A stretch of DNA of 64,000 bases from Anastrepha obliqua (GCF_027943255.1 NC_072892.1:25753792-25817791), one strand, 5' to 3'. Shown: positions 47,401 to 60,602, counted from the first letter of the stretch. A program made the numbers and translations. Notes: generated by a model not told the origin, from the letters alone.

Positions 47401-49157
47401 TTTTTATATTTGCTTGTATTTATTTTCTTAAGTTGCGCAAAATTTAGATAATTTTTCCTAATTTTTAACAGATACCACGTTTTTTTCTTTATATTTTTTA
47501 TTAATTTTTGTTTAAATTATCGTGCGCATTTACAGACAGACATGACTAAATCGACTCCTCTCATTATTCTGATCATTTTGTTATACATATATGTATATGT
47601 ACATACAATATACACCTATAACTCAAATTCCGCGAAATTTCGCTCGTAGATTCTTTGAATGATTGCCTTTAATATTAGTAAAAGGAAATTGCTGATAAGT
47701 TTTAGTTGTATATTTTTTTATAATTTAATGTTTTAATACAAAGGCTGAACGCAGACTTTTTCTGCCATGTGTACGTCGGGTTCTCTATGCTGCTACATTC
47801 AACTGTTATGTGAGCAAAATTATAATACCCTTGCACACAAGACCGCGGGTACGAGTATAATTAAAGATATACAGGAAAAACTTTTAAGGAATCACATAAG
47901 AAATCACAAATAACTGGAAACTTATAATTACAAGCAATTTTCCGGGGAGCGTCAATTGGCGTGAATACGTGATTCCTAGAAGCACGAACAAGTGTTCCAC
48001 CACGTGAAGTGATTTTATTGTAATACATACATACATACATACATATCTACATAGTATGTTCATAAACATCCAAACAGCAAAAGCCTGCAAACAAGTGTCA
48101 CGTCATCGTCGTAGTAATGGCTGTAGTCTTGGAACATTGAATGGCGATTGGTAATCGGCATTCGCTGATCGACAAAACGAACAATAACCCACACGTGAAA
48201 CGAGAGACGCCGGCAGGCTAGCAGGCGAACGAGTAAAAAATGACAGCAGCGACGTTAGCGACGGATGCAAAAACAAAAAAAATACTGAACTTAAAGGCGA
48301 GTCGTACAAAAGCTGCCTATAACAGGTTTCTAAGCTATTCATTTAATGTGTGAGAGCTCGTACTCGTATTAGCGGCTGATTTGACATTTTAGAAGATTTC
48401 AAATTAGGGAGCAGTAGTGCAAAGCAACACACATGCAAAAACAAATGCACAAGAGAAATAGTTAAAAGGCGGTGTTGCGGCTGCACAGGTGGAGTTGTGC
48501 TTAGAGGTTTTTTTTTGTTTGTTGGGGGGAGGAGGTGGAGTAGTGCAGTACATTATTATTATTATTTATTTATTAAATTATAATTAAAATTATAAAGTAA
48601 TATGTTTACTGCACTAGCTACCAGGGCTATCGGCTGCAGTACATATTTAATGCAAATATACTAGGCAGAGGTGATGCTTTTAAGTTATTGGTGTGAGTTT
48701 CTTAGTGCGCACGCGCATGCCTGTGACTCAAAGCGGAAATCGGCTATGCAAAGCTCACTGAAAAGATTTACCAGAAGTCAGCAATTACAAATTATTGTAA
48801 ATTTTAGTAAATTCATACATGCATTGTGTTTGTGTGTGTGTTTGTATAAATATCATGCAATACAGCTGAGCATCTAATAAATGCTTATATTATCATTTTA
48901 AATAATTATAAAATTGCTTGGCAAACTATTCACTTTTGTTCTAGTCTCGGCATAAACTGAATACTTTCGCCTTGTCGTTGTGATGTTAAAAATCTGTTTT
49001 CGTCATTGCAATTACATTTTCATAAGTAAATTTCATTGCTCTAAAAGGGCAAAGTAACTAATAATTTGTTTTGCTCACAATGTAATTATAGCTGACTAAG
49101 AAGTGCTCATAGTTGTCATCACAAATACCTGAGTGTCTAAAGCGTTAAGCAGGGATG
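47401..49157. other. Upstream DNA with microsatellites
   Basis: (CATA)n at about 48025-48045 and (ATT)n at 48553-48572. No gene recognised. GC-richer patches at 48095-48260 may be regulatory. Confidence 0.4.
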
Positions 49158-49395
49158 CAAGGTGGCGCAAAATTAATCATCCAATCTTGTTTTTGAACAA
49201 CTACTAACTATTAAATAAAAAAAAAAAAAAAAAAAAAATAGTTAGAGTGATGGATATCTTTATTTTGGCCTTGGCGTGCTCCATTGCTTGTTTCTTTGTC
49301 TACGTTTCGTTCACAAGTGTCAAATTTGACTGACGTACGACGCCATTTGTAAATATATAAATCTTCAGAAAGGGTGACTAATTTTGCGCCATCTT
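49158..49395. mobile_element. GGTGGCGC-end MITE
   Basis: The element is 238 bp from CAAGGTGGCGCAAAATTAATC to the complement of CAAGATGGCGCAAAATTAG, with TA at the right. The internal sequence matches the other copies in inverted orientation (GTGTCAAATTTGAC, ATGGAGCACGCCAAGGCC complement). It contains a long A run (about 49216-49238). Confidence 0.85.
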
Positions 49396-50319
49396 GTACT
49401 TACTAATGTGTACCCAACTTAAACTGTTTGTGGAGAGTTTGCTTAAGAGCTGCATGGCATAGCAGAGTGCCGTAATTGAAAGCAGCTTATGGAAACTATG
49501 GCGCAGAATCATAGTAAAGTTAAAGCGGCCTCTAAATATGGAACAATTTGATCCGATCTATTCAGAGGAATAAGACTTCTATAGACGCTATGGGCTACAC
49601 AAAGCAACTGAGCAAAAATAATGCAACTTTGTTATAAATCTAAAAGTTATATGGCATACAGTCACTCATACCTGGAAGCCAATCAATTCTTTTGTGTTTT
49701 CTGGACTAATGTTCACCTTCAAAGCAGGCAACACCTCTGATTGCTCCCCAGCACGATTTTGCATTGCATTTACCTTTACCCGCCAACGCACGATTCAATG
49801 AAACGCAAGGAGAGTGTTTCGTATGATTTAGATGAAAATCTGGGATTTAGTATAATATTGTGAATGCACATACATACATACATATGTATGTGTATATGCT
49901 TGATAGAATTCATAGAATTCTGATCTTGATAAACTTTTCTAAGTTCATTTTCCTGCTACATACATATGCACATATGCATATATCTAGACATATACTTTGG
50001 AACTTCCAGCGAAGAGCACACGCCTCATTAGTTACATTGAGCGCTGACGGTCACAGTGGGTAGTTTCTAAGTCTTATTTTATTCAGCCGAAAGCCTCCGA
50101 TGCTAGCGCTGTGTTACCATATAAGTTTATGTAGTTATGTAATAATAAAATTTTGATATAAACCTTTATAAAATAAAAAAATAAGCTTGTGCTTAAAAAA
50201 AAACGGAAAAAAGAAAATTGGAAAGTTGGTTGCTGTATCTTACTTCGCAAATTTTTGGATGTGTCTTACAAATGGAGGGTTCCACACGGACTTATGGGCG
50301 GCATATAGAAATTTATATA
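49396..50319. other. Upstream DNA, unrecognised
   Basis: No gene or repeat recognised; ACATACATACATATGTATG near 49868. Confidence 0.4.
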
Positions 50320-50502
50320 CAAGGTGCCGGAAAATTAATCATATGACGTCCTACGTCAATCATATTTGACACTAGACAGCTGCAGTATACAAACAGACAA
50401 GCAATGGAGCGCATAAAAGGCGAAATAAAGGTTTTTAGCACTCAAGTTAATTTTATTTAGAATTCAAAAACATATTATGATGGTTAATTTTGCGCCACCT
50501 TG
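50320..50502. mobile_element. GGTGGCGC-end MITE, short version
   Basis: The element is 183 bp from CAAGGTGCCGGAAAATTAATC to the complement of CAAGGTGGCGCAAAATTAACC, with TA on both sides. It shares GACACTAGACAGCTGCAG and GCAATGGAGCGC with its siblings. Confidence 0.85.
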
Positions 50503-50619
50503 TATTTACAGAAGTTTGTTTTTTTATTGGAAGTGACAAATTGTTTAACTTATTTGTAATACGACAATAACCGCTTACTGGGGTATGGTTATTTTCCAAA
50601 TACAAGTAAATGTACGACA

Positions 50620-52215
50620 TTTGAAGCTTAAATAGAGATTTAAACAATGGAAATCATTAAAAATGCAAGAGCTTGAGTAGGTGAAACCCAGAATAAAAAT
50701 TTGAAAGCTTTTGTAAAAAAAAAAAATTATAAAATAATAATAAGCTTGAAAGCTTCTAGCTTGTTGAACTTTAGCATTGGAGTCGAATATAGCAATGATG
50801 TACGTAAAATGAACTTCACAAAACACTGTCAGGCTTAAAAACTTGTAGAAAAAAAGCTTTCCAGGCTTAAACAAGTAAATTACATATACTTCTGTTTTAT
50901 TATGAACACTCGAATAATGTTTATTTGGCTGTCTAAAAATTTGAAATAATATTAACAAACTCTTTTATTGTAAGTGTAACTTTTAAGTTGTGTCTTCATA
51001 ATTCTCATAATTTTTTATATTATATTATTCAGAAATATTGAGCAGAAGCCTCAAAACTAAATACTTATAATTTATCTCAAAAGTGTTAGTTCAACATTAA
51101 ATTTCCAAAATATGTGTAAAAATCTTTGAAAATGCTATCTAGCTTAAAAGCTTTTTCAAAAGTTCAATATTTAAGCCAATAAATCACCTTGTTCAGCTTA
51201 AGACATTTCAAGTGCTTTTAAGCCTCAAATCAGAATTGCATCAATATTAAATTTATTTTCGTTTCGAATTAGCCAGTATTTTCGTTTTTTGCCAATACTT
51301 AGTAAGCTTAAAAGGCTTTGAAAATCAAATTTAGTTTGAGAGTTTTGCTTACTCAACATTACAATATCTATAACAAAGCTAAAAACAAGCTATGAACCTT
51401 TAAGTTTGTATAATATTTCTTATTATTTGAACCAAAAATGCCAAGGTACAGTAAGCTTGAAAAAAGTTTGAGACTTTCAAGAGCTTTAAACATTAAACGG
51501 GCAGCACTGGTTGTAGTACACATTATGAGTGAAAACAAAATAAAATTTGTTTATTAAAACTGCCTATACAAGTTAAGAAAAGGTGGCGAAAAGTAATCAC
51601 TTGTTTTTGCAAAAATTTTTTTTCTGACAAAAAAAAAAAACAATACAAATAATGATTTTGAGGAATGGAATAATAAAATAAATATTTGATATTTACGCCC
51701 TCCATTTCTATCTGCTTGTATACTATAGCTGTCTAGTTCACAAGTGCCAAATATGATTGACGTACGTCATTTAGAAAAATTATAAATCCTCCGACGGGGT
51801 GAATAATTTTGCCCCACCTTGTACATATAAAATTGACAAGAATTTTGCATTTCAAAAGTTAAAATTTTAAGCTTAAGCTACTTAGTTTTCAATATTTTAT
51901 ATTACTCAAGTATTTTAGAAGAAAATAGCATTTTTCAACTACGTTTTAAAAATCACAAAAGCTGTCAAAGCTTTAAGGCCTAAGAACTTAGCTGTAATTC
52001 AGCGCTATTATTTATTTAATTTATTCGAAGCTAAGCAAAGCAGCATGAGAGACTAAAAGCTCCTAAAACGGCAAGGCTCAATATGAGCATTATTGCCAAA
52101 AGATTTCTCTCAAATGGATCATAAAATATTATAAAATAATATAAAAATTTCAAATCCGAGCGCTTTAATATCTGTAAAGCTTTGATAGCAACACCCTACT
52201 TTGAAGCTTCAAGGA
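50620..52215. repeat. Diffuse AAGCTT-rich tract
   Basis: By eye I count about twelve AAGCTT palindromes (for example 50624, 50705, 50742, 50750, 50854, 51304, 51868, 52204) and many near-variants (GGCTTAAA, AAGCTAA). The spacing is irregular. It is not a simple tandem repeat. A MITE (51579-51821) is inserted in the middle and itself lacks the motif. Confidence 0.5.
51579..51821. mobile_element. GGTGGCGC-end MITE
   Basis: The element is 243 bp from AAAGGTGGCGAAAAGTAATC to the complement of CAAGGTGGGGCAAAATTATTC, with TA at the right side. The inside carries GACGTACGTCA and CTAGACAGCTATAG-like blocks shared with the copies at 49.2 and 50.3 kb. Confidence 0.85.
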
Positions 52216-52423
52216 AAGTCAATTTTTTGCTAGTTTATCAAAAACTATATTTGTCCAATAAAAATATTGTATTTTCCAACGGAACTTTTGAACCGAAACG
52301 GTATGCCAAGTTTTGTCATACAAAAGCGTTTGCTAATGTTTCTTCTAACAAAACGATTTTCTTCTTTTTTTTATTTGCAGCAGCAATGAAGGGTGGGTAA
52401 AAAGTGCAGGAATGAGTGCACAT

Positions 52424-52453
52424 ACATACATACATACATACATACATACATAC
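52424..52453. repeat. (CATA)n microsatellite
   Basis: About seven perfect CATA units. Confidence 0.9.
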
Positions 52454-55400
52454 ACATGTATTGTATTTTCAAGCGCTTAGAAATGTCAACTAATGTGTAC
52501 ACCCAGGGTGTGGAGCTTTGCGGAATGACTCTAAAAAAGGTAACTAGCAAGCAATTGAAAATTATTGTACTACAACTACAGGAACTACTCAAACGAATAA
52601 AAAAAAAGTACACACACACATTGAATGAAAAGCAGCAATAAAACATCGAGAGTGAAGCCAGATGAAGGTATTCGATTTTTTTCAGTAGCCAATTGCCGAC
52701 AAAAGGCAAGGCGGGCAATGCAAGGTGAGGCGAGCAAAGCTACAGCTAGCGATCGTGTGGCCGCTTTTGATTATTTCCAGGTAACGATCGGTGGAGGTTG
52801 GTACGCCGCATAGTGATCACCTGAATGAGGCAAAACAGAAGTGAAAAGCCCATTGAAACACGTAGAATGTAAAACAGTTGACGAAAAAGTTATGAATAGA
52901 CAAAGGAAAATGGTAGGCAGGCGAGTGGCGTGTCAGCTATAAGGCCACAATAATGTTGGTGGTGAAAATTGTCGTAACAAAAATTACAAGCAGTGCTCAG
53001 ATGCTTGCTTGTATGCTTGAGTGTGTGTAGATGTGGCAAAAGTAGAAGCAAATACTTAAGATAAGAGCTGAAAACACAGAAAATATTGAAGACAAATATA
53101 CACACGAGCGTTTGTTTGTATTTACTTTGCAGCAGACAGTTGGGATTCTTTATTGCTTTGATCGTGGGGTGGTGAAAGATGAGGCACCAAAAGCGACGTT
53201 CGTAATTCCAGGCAAGAGGACGTGCAACACTGCTAGAATAAGCAATTTTGGGGGTGATCGTACACAAAATACGAGCGCACAAACACACGCTCACAAATAT
53301 ATGTATAATATATATATGCGAGTACTTGCCTACAATGAAACATGGGGTCATACGCGTTGGGTAAGCATGCGGAGATACGAAAAAGCATGGCATGGCAGGG
53401 GATTGATGGAGAACACGATCACCGCGACACACTCGCGCTCGCACACAGGGCATTGTGTAGCAAACCAGCTAGCAGGAATGGACGCAAAAGTCAAAACGGC
53501 GCACACACTTGTTGAAAATTATCTTATCTCATTTTTAAAAGTGTACTTCTTCAAGATTTTTACTACGCGTAGATGTGTGTGCATACACGCATACACATAC
53601 ATGGCCATATGTGATTTCCTTATATTGCGTTGTTTCGAGTCAACAATCAGCCAGCCAGCCTGGTTTACTCCACTCCATGCCTTTTGCAAGAAAGAAAGTA
53701 AATAAACGTAATGAAACAGATGCGCCTGTGTGTGAGTTTTTAACATTTACTTAGCTTTCCTGCTGCTTACGCATGCAAGGTTTCACGATAGAACGCCCCA
53801 AAATTTCAGGCAATGCGCGAGTATGAAATTGGCAGTCACAGTCACAGGCATTTATTATTTGTATTGCATGTATGTAGATACTTTTGGAGCGCACAAGTGG
53901 CGCTGCTCGATTGTTCAAATGATACTTTTGTTGTTGTAGTATATTGCTATAATTTGTTGTTAAGACATGATAAGGCGTTTGTGTCGGCGTCGCCGCCATC
54001 GCCAACAGGCTACGAAATATGGGCATCGTTTTCATTTGCTGGTGTTGAAAGTCAAAAATACCAACAAATTTACACATACATTTGTGTATGTTGTGAAATT
54101 CGAAACTTTATGATCCGCTTGACAGAGCAAGGAAAGGGACATACACAATATATTTAAAAAAAACATTTTTTTGGTTGGTTTGTTTTTTCTTTTATTTACG
54201 ACCATGGCCAGATAAGAGGCTTGAGGCATAAATGCTTATGATTCCTTTGACGTAATTTTATAGAAGCAACATAATTTGTTTCTTTTCTTTGAACATAAAA
54301 TTTTGATAAAGGCAGCGCTCAAAAGCATGTGCAGATTTTTTGTATTTTAAAACGATTACTCAACTTGTTACAACTGGCTGAAGATGGAGCTTTGGAGATT
54401 AGTTACTTAGGGCAGAAACCACCGTGAAGAAGTGATGCAAGAATTGAGAAGCTTTTATTCAATGCAGCTTTCTTATTAAAAAATGTCCTGAAAAGTTTCA
54501 CAATTATAGAAAATTCTTAGCAGAAAAACCAAGTAACCCTCTTTTAATTCATAAGAATATCGGAATGCACAGATTTTTAAGTCTAATAAAGCCGTTACAG
54601 GTGTTGAAGTTTACATTTATCTTTAACATGAGTATGCAACACGATCTACAGAATGCCGAGGTGTGACCAACATCAGACCGGTAACCGGTTCTCAGCGATT
54701 TTGAAGGAATCAGCTGATTTACTTACGTCATGGGCGTTGTGACGGCGGTTTGTTTACGAAAAAACTGAGTTTTTGTCGGTGATATGTGAAAAAATTTAAC
54801 ACAGTCTACACTCAAGTTACTTCGTTGCCGTATGAGCAATGACTTTATGGACGTGTGTGTAAATACGTGTGAAATGAGCGGTTAGAATCCTGCTGCCGAG
54901 TCCCCGTCGACGTGGCAGCAGAAGTTACTCTCACAATGGCTAAACCGGGCAACTTATCATCCTGAAGTGTGTAATTCTCAACAGTCTTTTTGTTAAATGT
55001 GCATGGGATACGCTTGCAAACTCAGTCCATGCTCGAAAATTAGGGTTGGCTTCCCTATGTATCTATGCTTTACAACTACATCGATACCATATTCAAATTG
55101 CATATCGTTGGTTTTTTAATGCTTTCAGCTAATCTGCTTTCCTGTATTAAGAGCCATAAAGCTCAAAAGAAGAGTAATGTATGAGAAACTCACTCGTTCA
55201 CTTAAATGATTTTCAGATCCGCCCACGATTTTTATCTGGTTAATCGGTTCCGCTTCAAAATCGAAAATACAAAATCAAGATATATGGCTTCAAGCTAACA
55301 TAGTGATCGAAAAATATGGTATTATAGAAATTAAAAAATTTTCAAATCATAAATTGCCACAGGTAGAGCTTTTATTTACAATGTGAGTAGCTTGAAAATG

Positions 55401-55524
55401 TCTTAATATTATTTAAAAAAAAGGGAAGATGCCTAGGCCAAGCTTTCACTCCGATTTCGGTATGATTTGCCCCACAGAGGGCGCTACCATTTGGAACTAC
55501 AGATGACTCAATTATGCGAGTACT
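52454..55524. other. Upstream DNA, no supported gene
   Basis: GC content rises between about 52650 and 53700 and long frames occur on both strands there. They overlap each other, are rich in Cys/His/Tyr from simple repeats, and show no family motif. A block at about 54860-54930 (GTGTGAAATGAGCG...GACGTGGCAGCAGAAG) resembles the tail of the LINE relic at 3030-3100. The GC-richer part could be regulatory or 5' exon DNA of ttk. Confidence 0.4.
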
Positions 55525-55585
55525 TTTTATGGCAGAAAAACACTTGGAGGCTGTTGTTAAAGGCTGTCAAGGAGTGACAGTGAGT
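55525..55585 (-). mobile_element. Degenerate SINE fragment
   Basis: TTTTTATGGCAGAAAAACACTTGGAGG resembles the SINE body on its - strand (TTTTTCATGGCAGAAATACACTCGGAGG at about 6041). Only this piece is recognisable. Confidence 0.5.
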
Positions 55586-55976
55586 GAATTATAGAATTTG
55601 TTTTTTGGTATTTTGTATGCGTTACGGGAGCGGATCCAGGGGCATTAAGGGGCTAAGGATAGAGATCAATAGATTAATGCTTTTGCTTACGATCAGAAGT
55701 AAAACCAAAAGCTTTCGCAAGTTTAAAATCATAAACTTTCAGATCAACGTACGAATATGAGTTAAAAATTGAAGTTGGGAATATTTACTGAAAATTTTAT
55801 ACGAATTCTGAGTCTTCTCGTGTCCAATTCGCATTTATGTTGTTTTAAGTTAGTTAAAATTGTCACAACAGATTCGGTGATATTCTTAAAGGAAAACTAT
55901 CAAATTTATCAAGAGGATGCTTTACGTGAGCTTCGCAAGATCTCGAGATAAATACATATTATATGTATATATGGGG

Positions 55977-56250
55977 CAGCCGTCGTAGCCGAATGGGTTG
56001 GTGCGCGACTACCATTCGGAATTTAAAGAGAGAACGTCGGTTCGAATCTCGGTGAAAACACCAAATTAAAAAAAAAAAACATTTTTCTAATAGCGGTCGC
56101 CCCTCGGCAGGCAATGGCAAACCTCCGAGTGTATTTCTGCCATGAAAAAGCTCCTCATAAAAATATCTGCCGTTCGGTGTCGGCTTGAAACTGTAGGTCC
56201 CTCCATTTGTGGAACAACATCAAGGCGCACACCACAAATACGCCAATTAT
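55977..56250 (+). mobile_element. tRNA-derived SINE copy with intact Pol III boxes
   Basis: GTCGTAGCCGAATGGGTTGG carries the A box (55986-56001) and GGTTCGAATCT at 56039-56049 is a perfect B box. The roughly 75-nt head resembles a tRNA with a long variable arm (Ser/Leu-like). The body follows from about 56080 and the copy ends in an (AT)n run at 56248-56275. It is the best preserved of the copies. Confidence 0.88.
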
Positions 56251-56404
56251 ATATATATATGTATGTATGTATATATAAATAGTTCTGAAAAGTCTATCTA
56301 AAATTTCAGTATTAAGCCTATACTCTTAGTGATAAAGTAGATTCCATACGAAAACTGAAACTTATTAAAAAAGAGAACGGAAAAGCAATGCTCACTAGAA
56401 TATT

Positions 56405-57520
56405 AGTGAGCTACACTAGCGAACACTACTAGGTTGTTCAATACGTTTTGCGTTTCGATAAGAAAAACACAATTTAACATTTGAACAACAATATACTTCT
56501 GAAAACGAGATTCCAATTTATAAATCCCATCGAAGTGAGAATCTGAAAGGACTGCAAAATACGCTTCCCCAGTTGTTATGACCTCATCATTTGATGAAAA
56601 ACGCTTTCCAAGCAAGAAGTTTTTTGGTCTGGAATCATCTGGAATTCGCTATGGGCCATATTAGATGAATACGCTGGATGCTCCAACAATTCGAATTTCA
56701 AGTCATGGATTTTATTCATTGTCAAAATGCTTTTGTGACAAGTTGCATTGTCCTGATGAAAAATATTTTTTCTTTTGCAAACTGGGTATTTTTTCACGAA
56801 TTTTTCCACCTTCAATTTGTCTAAATGGTTACAATAATATTCAAAATTTTTTGGTTTAACCAGTTTGCAAGTTTTCCGCAAACGAAATTGCTTGCGCATC
56901 CCAAAAAACTGATGCTAACAACTTCTTGACCGATTGCCGATTTCAGGGCATGAACTCGTTTCGGACACCAAGAACCAGGTTCACACCACTCCTTAGCCTC
57001 TTGTTTTGATTTATGATCATGGGGACAGACCTAATTTTCATCCACAGTGATGAATCGACTAAATGTTGCTGAGAAAGTCGCATTCGAATTGGTTTTTGTT
57101 CCATTGTTGGCGAGTGTGGCACCCAATGAGCACACAGCATTCTGAAGCATAATACTGCAGTCAAAATATTGTTTATATTGCTCAAAGAGTCAGTCACTCG
57201 ACGATTTTCCAATGCGATATCCCGTATTTTTTTCTACGATTTCTGGTGTCGTTGCTGTTTTTAGACGTCCTTTACGTGGATCGTCTTCAATTCTTGTACG
57301 ACCACCTTTAAGTCCAGCAACCCATCTTTCTACTATGCTAATTGATGGCGAAAAGCCCTGATACACTTTCAACATTCGTTCACAAATTTCTTTTGTTTTT
57401 AAACCTTACAAAAATAAAAATTCAATCACTGTGCGTTACTTGATTTTTTCCATTGTAGAAAATACTGTGACACGTCGGTACCAAATGGCTTTCAAACAAA
57501 GAATGAATTGACAGATTGAA
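56405..57520 (-). pseudogene. mariner (DD34D) transposase relic
   Basis: Blocks on the - strand: SPSISIVERWVAGLKGGRT (about 57350-57290), IFHQDNATCHKS with the second aspartate (about 56745), LEHPAYSSNMAHSEF where D is replaced, LGKRFSSNDEVI and YKLESRFQKYIVVQ at the C-terminus. Several frameshifts. A possible right end AGGTTGTTCAATACGTTTTG lies at 56430, but no matching left end was found. Confidence 0.75.
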
Positions 57521-59042
57521 ATGACACTTCACATGCGTTCAAATAAACAAAACAACAACAACAAAAAATTGAGACTTTTCTTGCCTTTAAGAGGATCACG
57601 TAAATAAATATATGGATTTTATGATACAAATTTTCAAAACTAAGCTTTGATATTTTGTACATTCGATTGGTATTACTGTAACGCATATTGATTTTCCAAT
57701 TATGTAGTTGCTTTAAAGGCATAAGTGAAAAAAGTTAATTTAAAATTATTGTAAAGTCTTTTAAAATGATTTCAATACCCTAGCTGCAGAGCTACTAAAA
57801 TATAATTTCTTAGCTGGGGGCCAATTAGACAAATACTTTCGCAACAGGAGTAGATACGATGATAATATTAACAGTAAATATTACAGATTCTCCATTTAAA
57901 ATAATCTTTACACTACGAGGTACAGCAGCTGCAGAATAGAATTCACGAAAATATTATATATTTCATATCAATCGCTCTTTGCTAACAAGATCAGAATACT
58001 CCTCAGTGAAACTTTCGAAGGATATTTATTGTATGTGTTACATATTTACGCGTCATTTCATTCACTATTAATAGACACAATTGTAAACAACACTATTTCA
58101 GTTACTGATCAATGGCACCCGGCAATTACAAAAACACTTAAAATGTAGAAATGCTATAAGTTGCTTGCGCTGATAGGGTCATTGCAAAGAGAAATTTCTG
58201 AGCCCAACAAGCGAGCCCAATAATGAATGAATAGCATTTTTGTGGTTCCAAAAAAAAAAAACAAAAACCAAACAAATAAAAAATATTTCATAAAATACAA
58301 CACAAAAAGTGACAGCAACTAGAAAATCGAAAAGCGGCAATTCTACAAATTGATAGTTTTATGAATAGCTAATCAAATTTGCGCTCAGTGAGAGTATGAG
58401 TAATGTGCGAGCTTAACATACATACATACATAGATATATACATATGTACATGAATACGTGTGAGAGAGCATAGACCGATCGTACGGAGCAAAAGATCATT
58501 TGTGAATCAGTTTATGGCGGTGGAATGAGTAAGAAATCGGTGAAATGGTGAAAGAAAGCGTTTGGCAGAGCGATAGAGAGTAGCAAAAAACAGAACGCAT
58601 TTATTTGATTGATTTTCCGTTTTCTATTCACACTTCTTTCACCCCTTTTTTTATCTTTTCTCACTTAGTAATAGGCAGGATATTTGGTACTTGGATTTTT
58701 TTTTTAATTTAGAGGATTGTTGTTTTTGTTTTCAGTTGGTAATATTGGCTTTAATGAAGAAATTTAATTCATATGTTTTATTTAGTTGATAGGAATTTTC
58801 ACTGAATTGTATGTCGGTTTGACTTATTTGAGTGTTGAGTGTGCGCGTATGTAAGTGCGCATGTATGTTTATGCTCTCCACTACGGCAGCAACGATAATT
58901 AAAGTGCGGTGACAGAGTGGGCGATTGTAAACGATTTGTTTTTAAAAGGAATTCAAAGATGCCAGCGCCGCAAAACAGGAAATTACGAAATGACAAGTAA
59001 AAAAGTTTCGAGATGTTCTTGTGGTCGACGTACTAATAATAT
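57521..59042. other. Upstream DNA, unrecognised
   Basis: No gene. GAGAGAG-like purine runs at 58460-58590 and CATA runs near 58415. Confidence 0.4.
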
Positions 59043-59874
59043 ATTAATATATTTAAATGAAACCTGGTCTAAGGTAGGTGGTTGTTGGAAATGAACAAAA
59101 TCGGTCAATAGTCACGCCCACCTCCCATATAACGGTAATTAACAAAAAAAAAAATATATATATATATATATGTATATATGTATATATGTATATATATATG
59201 TATATAAAAAAAGAAACACAAAACGTGATGACAAATGGCGAGCCCAAAAAAGAAATACAACGTATAACACTTTTGAAAACTTAAGAAATGTCACTGCTTA
59301 CACAAATTTTTATTATTAAATGTTAATTTTGTTCGGCGTATTTTATAGGAAATTCTTTTAAGTCATATTTTTTGTCATAAAATATTAAAAAAAAAATTAA
59401 GTTTTTGCTGTTTCAGTGCGTTTTTTTGAGTTTTTTTTTAATGTGTTTTATTATTGTTTCTTTTTCAGAGTCCGCACTATATACTTTATGAAAAGATTTC
59501 GAGCATTATGCGAAGTTTTGGAATATTGAAAACCTACAAAGTTGCTTCATAAATTCATACAGCGTGAAGTATTTTAGATTTTTGTATTGCGTTCTTACCC
59601 GATTTTCTAAAAAGGGACGGTTATTAAGGCGTAGATTTCATAAGAATTATATACAACTACCTAACCCTGAGAAGTTCCCAGAATTTTTCTAAATTCCCAC
59701 AGTTTTTAAATATGTTTGTGTTTCAGTGCTTCTCACACATTTTCAAGATCAGTTATTTGTTGGATACACCGAATTTTTGATTTTTATAGTATTTTATGCT
59801 TTACATTTTAACTTCAGTATTTTCAATGTTTTTTTTTTTCATTTAAGAAAAATGTTATTTTTATGTACTACGTA
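59043..59874. repeat. Copy 1 of an about 0.8-kb direct duplication
   Basis: From AATATATTTAAATGAAACC to TTCATTTAAGAAAAATGTTA it matches 60603-61369 almost base for base. Differences are mainly a microsatellite block (59148-59208, TA/TATG-rich here) and a roughly 40-bp extra piece near 59662-59720. Confidence 0.9.
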
Positions 59875-60019
59875 GGAGTGTGTTTTAGTATATGAAGTAT
59901 TTATGCTTATCAAAAATGCAATTTACGATTTAAAAAAAAAAAATTTAAATTATTGAAATAAGCAAGAAAGAAAAAACAAAAACAATTTAAGCGAGCTAAT
60001 TTTCAAATGGTCGGGAACT

Positions 60020-60235
60020 TTTTACTGTTAAACAAAAAGAAAAAAAATACAGAAAACATAAAAAAATAAACAAAAAAAGATTAAAAAAATAAACAAAAGA
60101 AAAAAAACAAAATAAAAAACAAACAAAAAACAAAATAAAAAACAAACAAAAAACAAAATTAAAAACAAAAAAAAAAAAATAAAAAATAAAAACAAAAAAA
60201 AAATAAATAAAAACAAAAAAATAAAAAAAAAAAAC
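60020..60235. repeat. A-rich low-complexity tract
   Basis: About 200 bases made of runs of A broken by single C, T or G (AAACAAAAAATAAA style). The reverse-strand open frame is only poly-Phe/Leu and not a gene. Confidence 0.85.
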
Positions 60236-60602
60236 TGTTTTTTTATAAACAACTGGAAAACCATCAGATTAAAACCGAATTATGCCCATAATTTTGATTC
60301 TGTACATTCAGCATTTGAGAAATTTTTAGAATTGTAGGAAAAAATTGAAATGTACTTCTTGATCAATTCGAAAATCAAGCACAAGAATTAAAAAAATTCT
60401 ATAAATTTTTGCAGGTACGACAATTCAATTAACATTATTTTAACACCTCTGCTCAATTGTGCCCCACGGTATTATCATATAATTTTGCGCACATAAAGAT
60501 TGTATGCAACGTCGTACAGGAATCGGGATAGACATGCATATCTAAATGCTCAGAATGATGAGAGAAGTCGATTTACCGAAGGCGGTAACTCGAGCAAAAA
60601 TT

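Noticed and set aside
52890..53705. Two overlapping open frames of nearly 190-200 codons on opposite strands
   Set aside because: They overlap each other, have no start-context or splice support, contain translated microsatellite-like stretches and no recognisable domain. The frame length follows from locally higher GC content.
55977..56060. A functional tRNA gene
   Set aside because: The A and B boxes are present but belong to a repeated SINE head followed by a shared roughly 200-bp body, and the acceptor stem does not pair convincingly by eye.
60028..60264. Minus-strand frame rich in phenylalanine and leucine
   Set aside because: Direct translation of an A-rich low-complexity tract.
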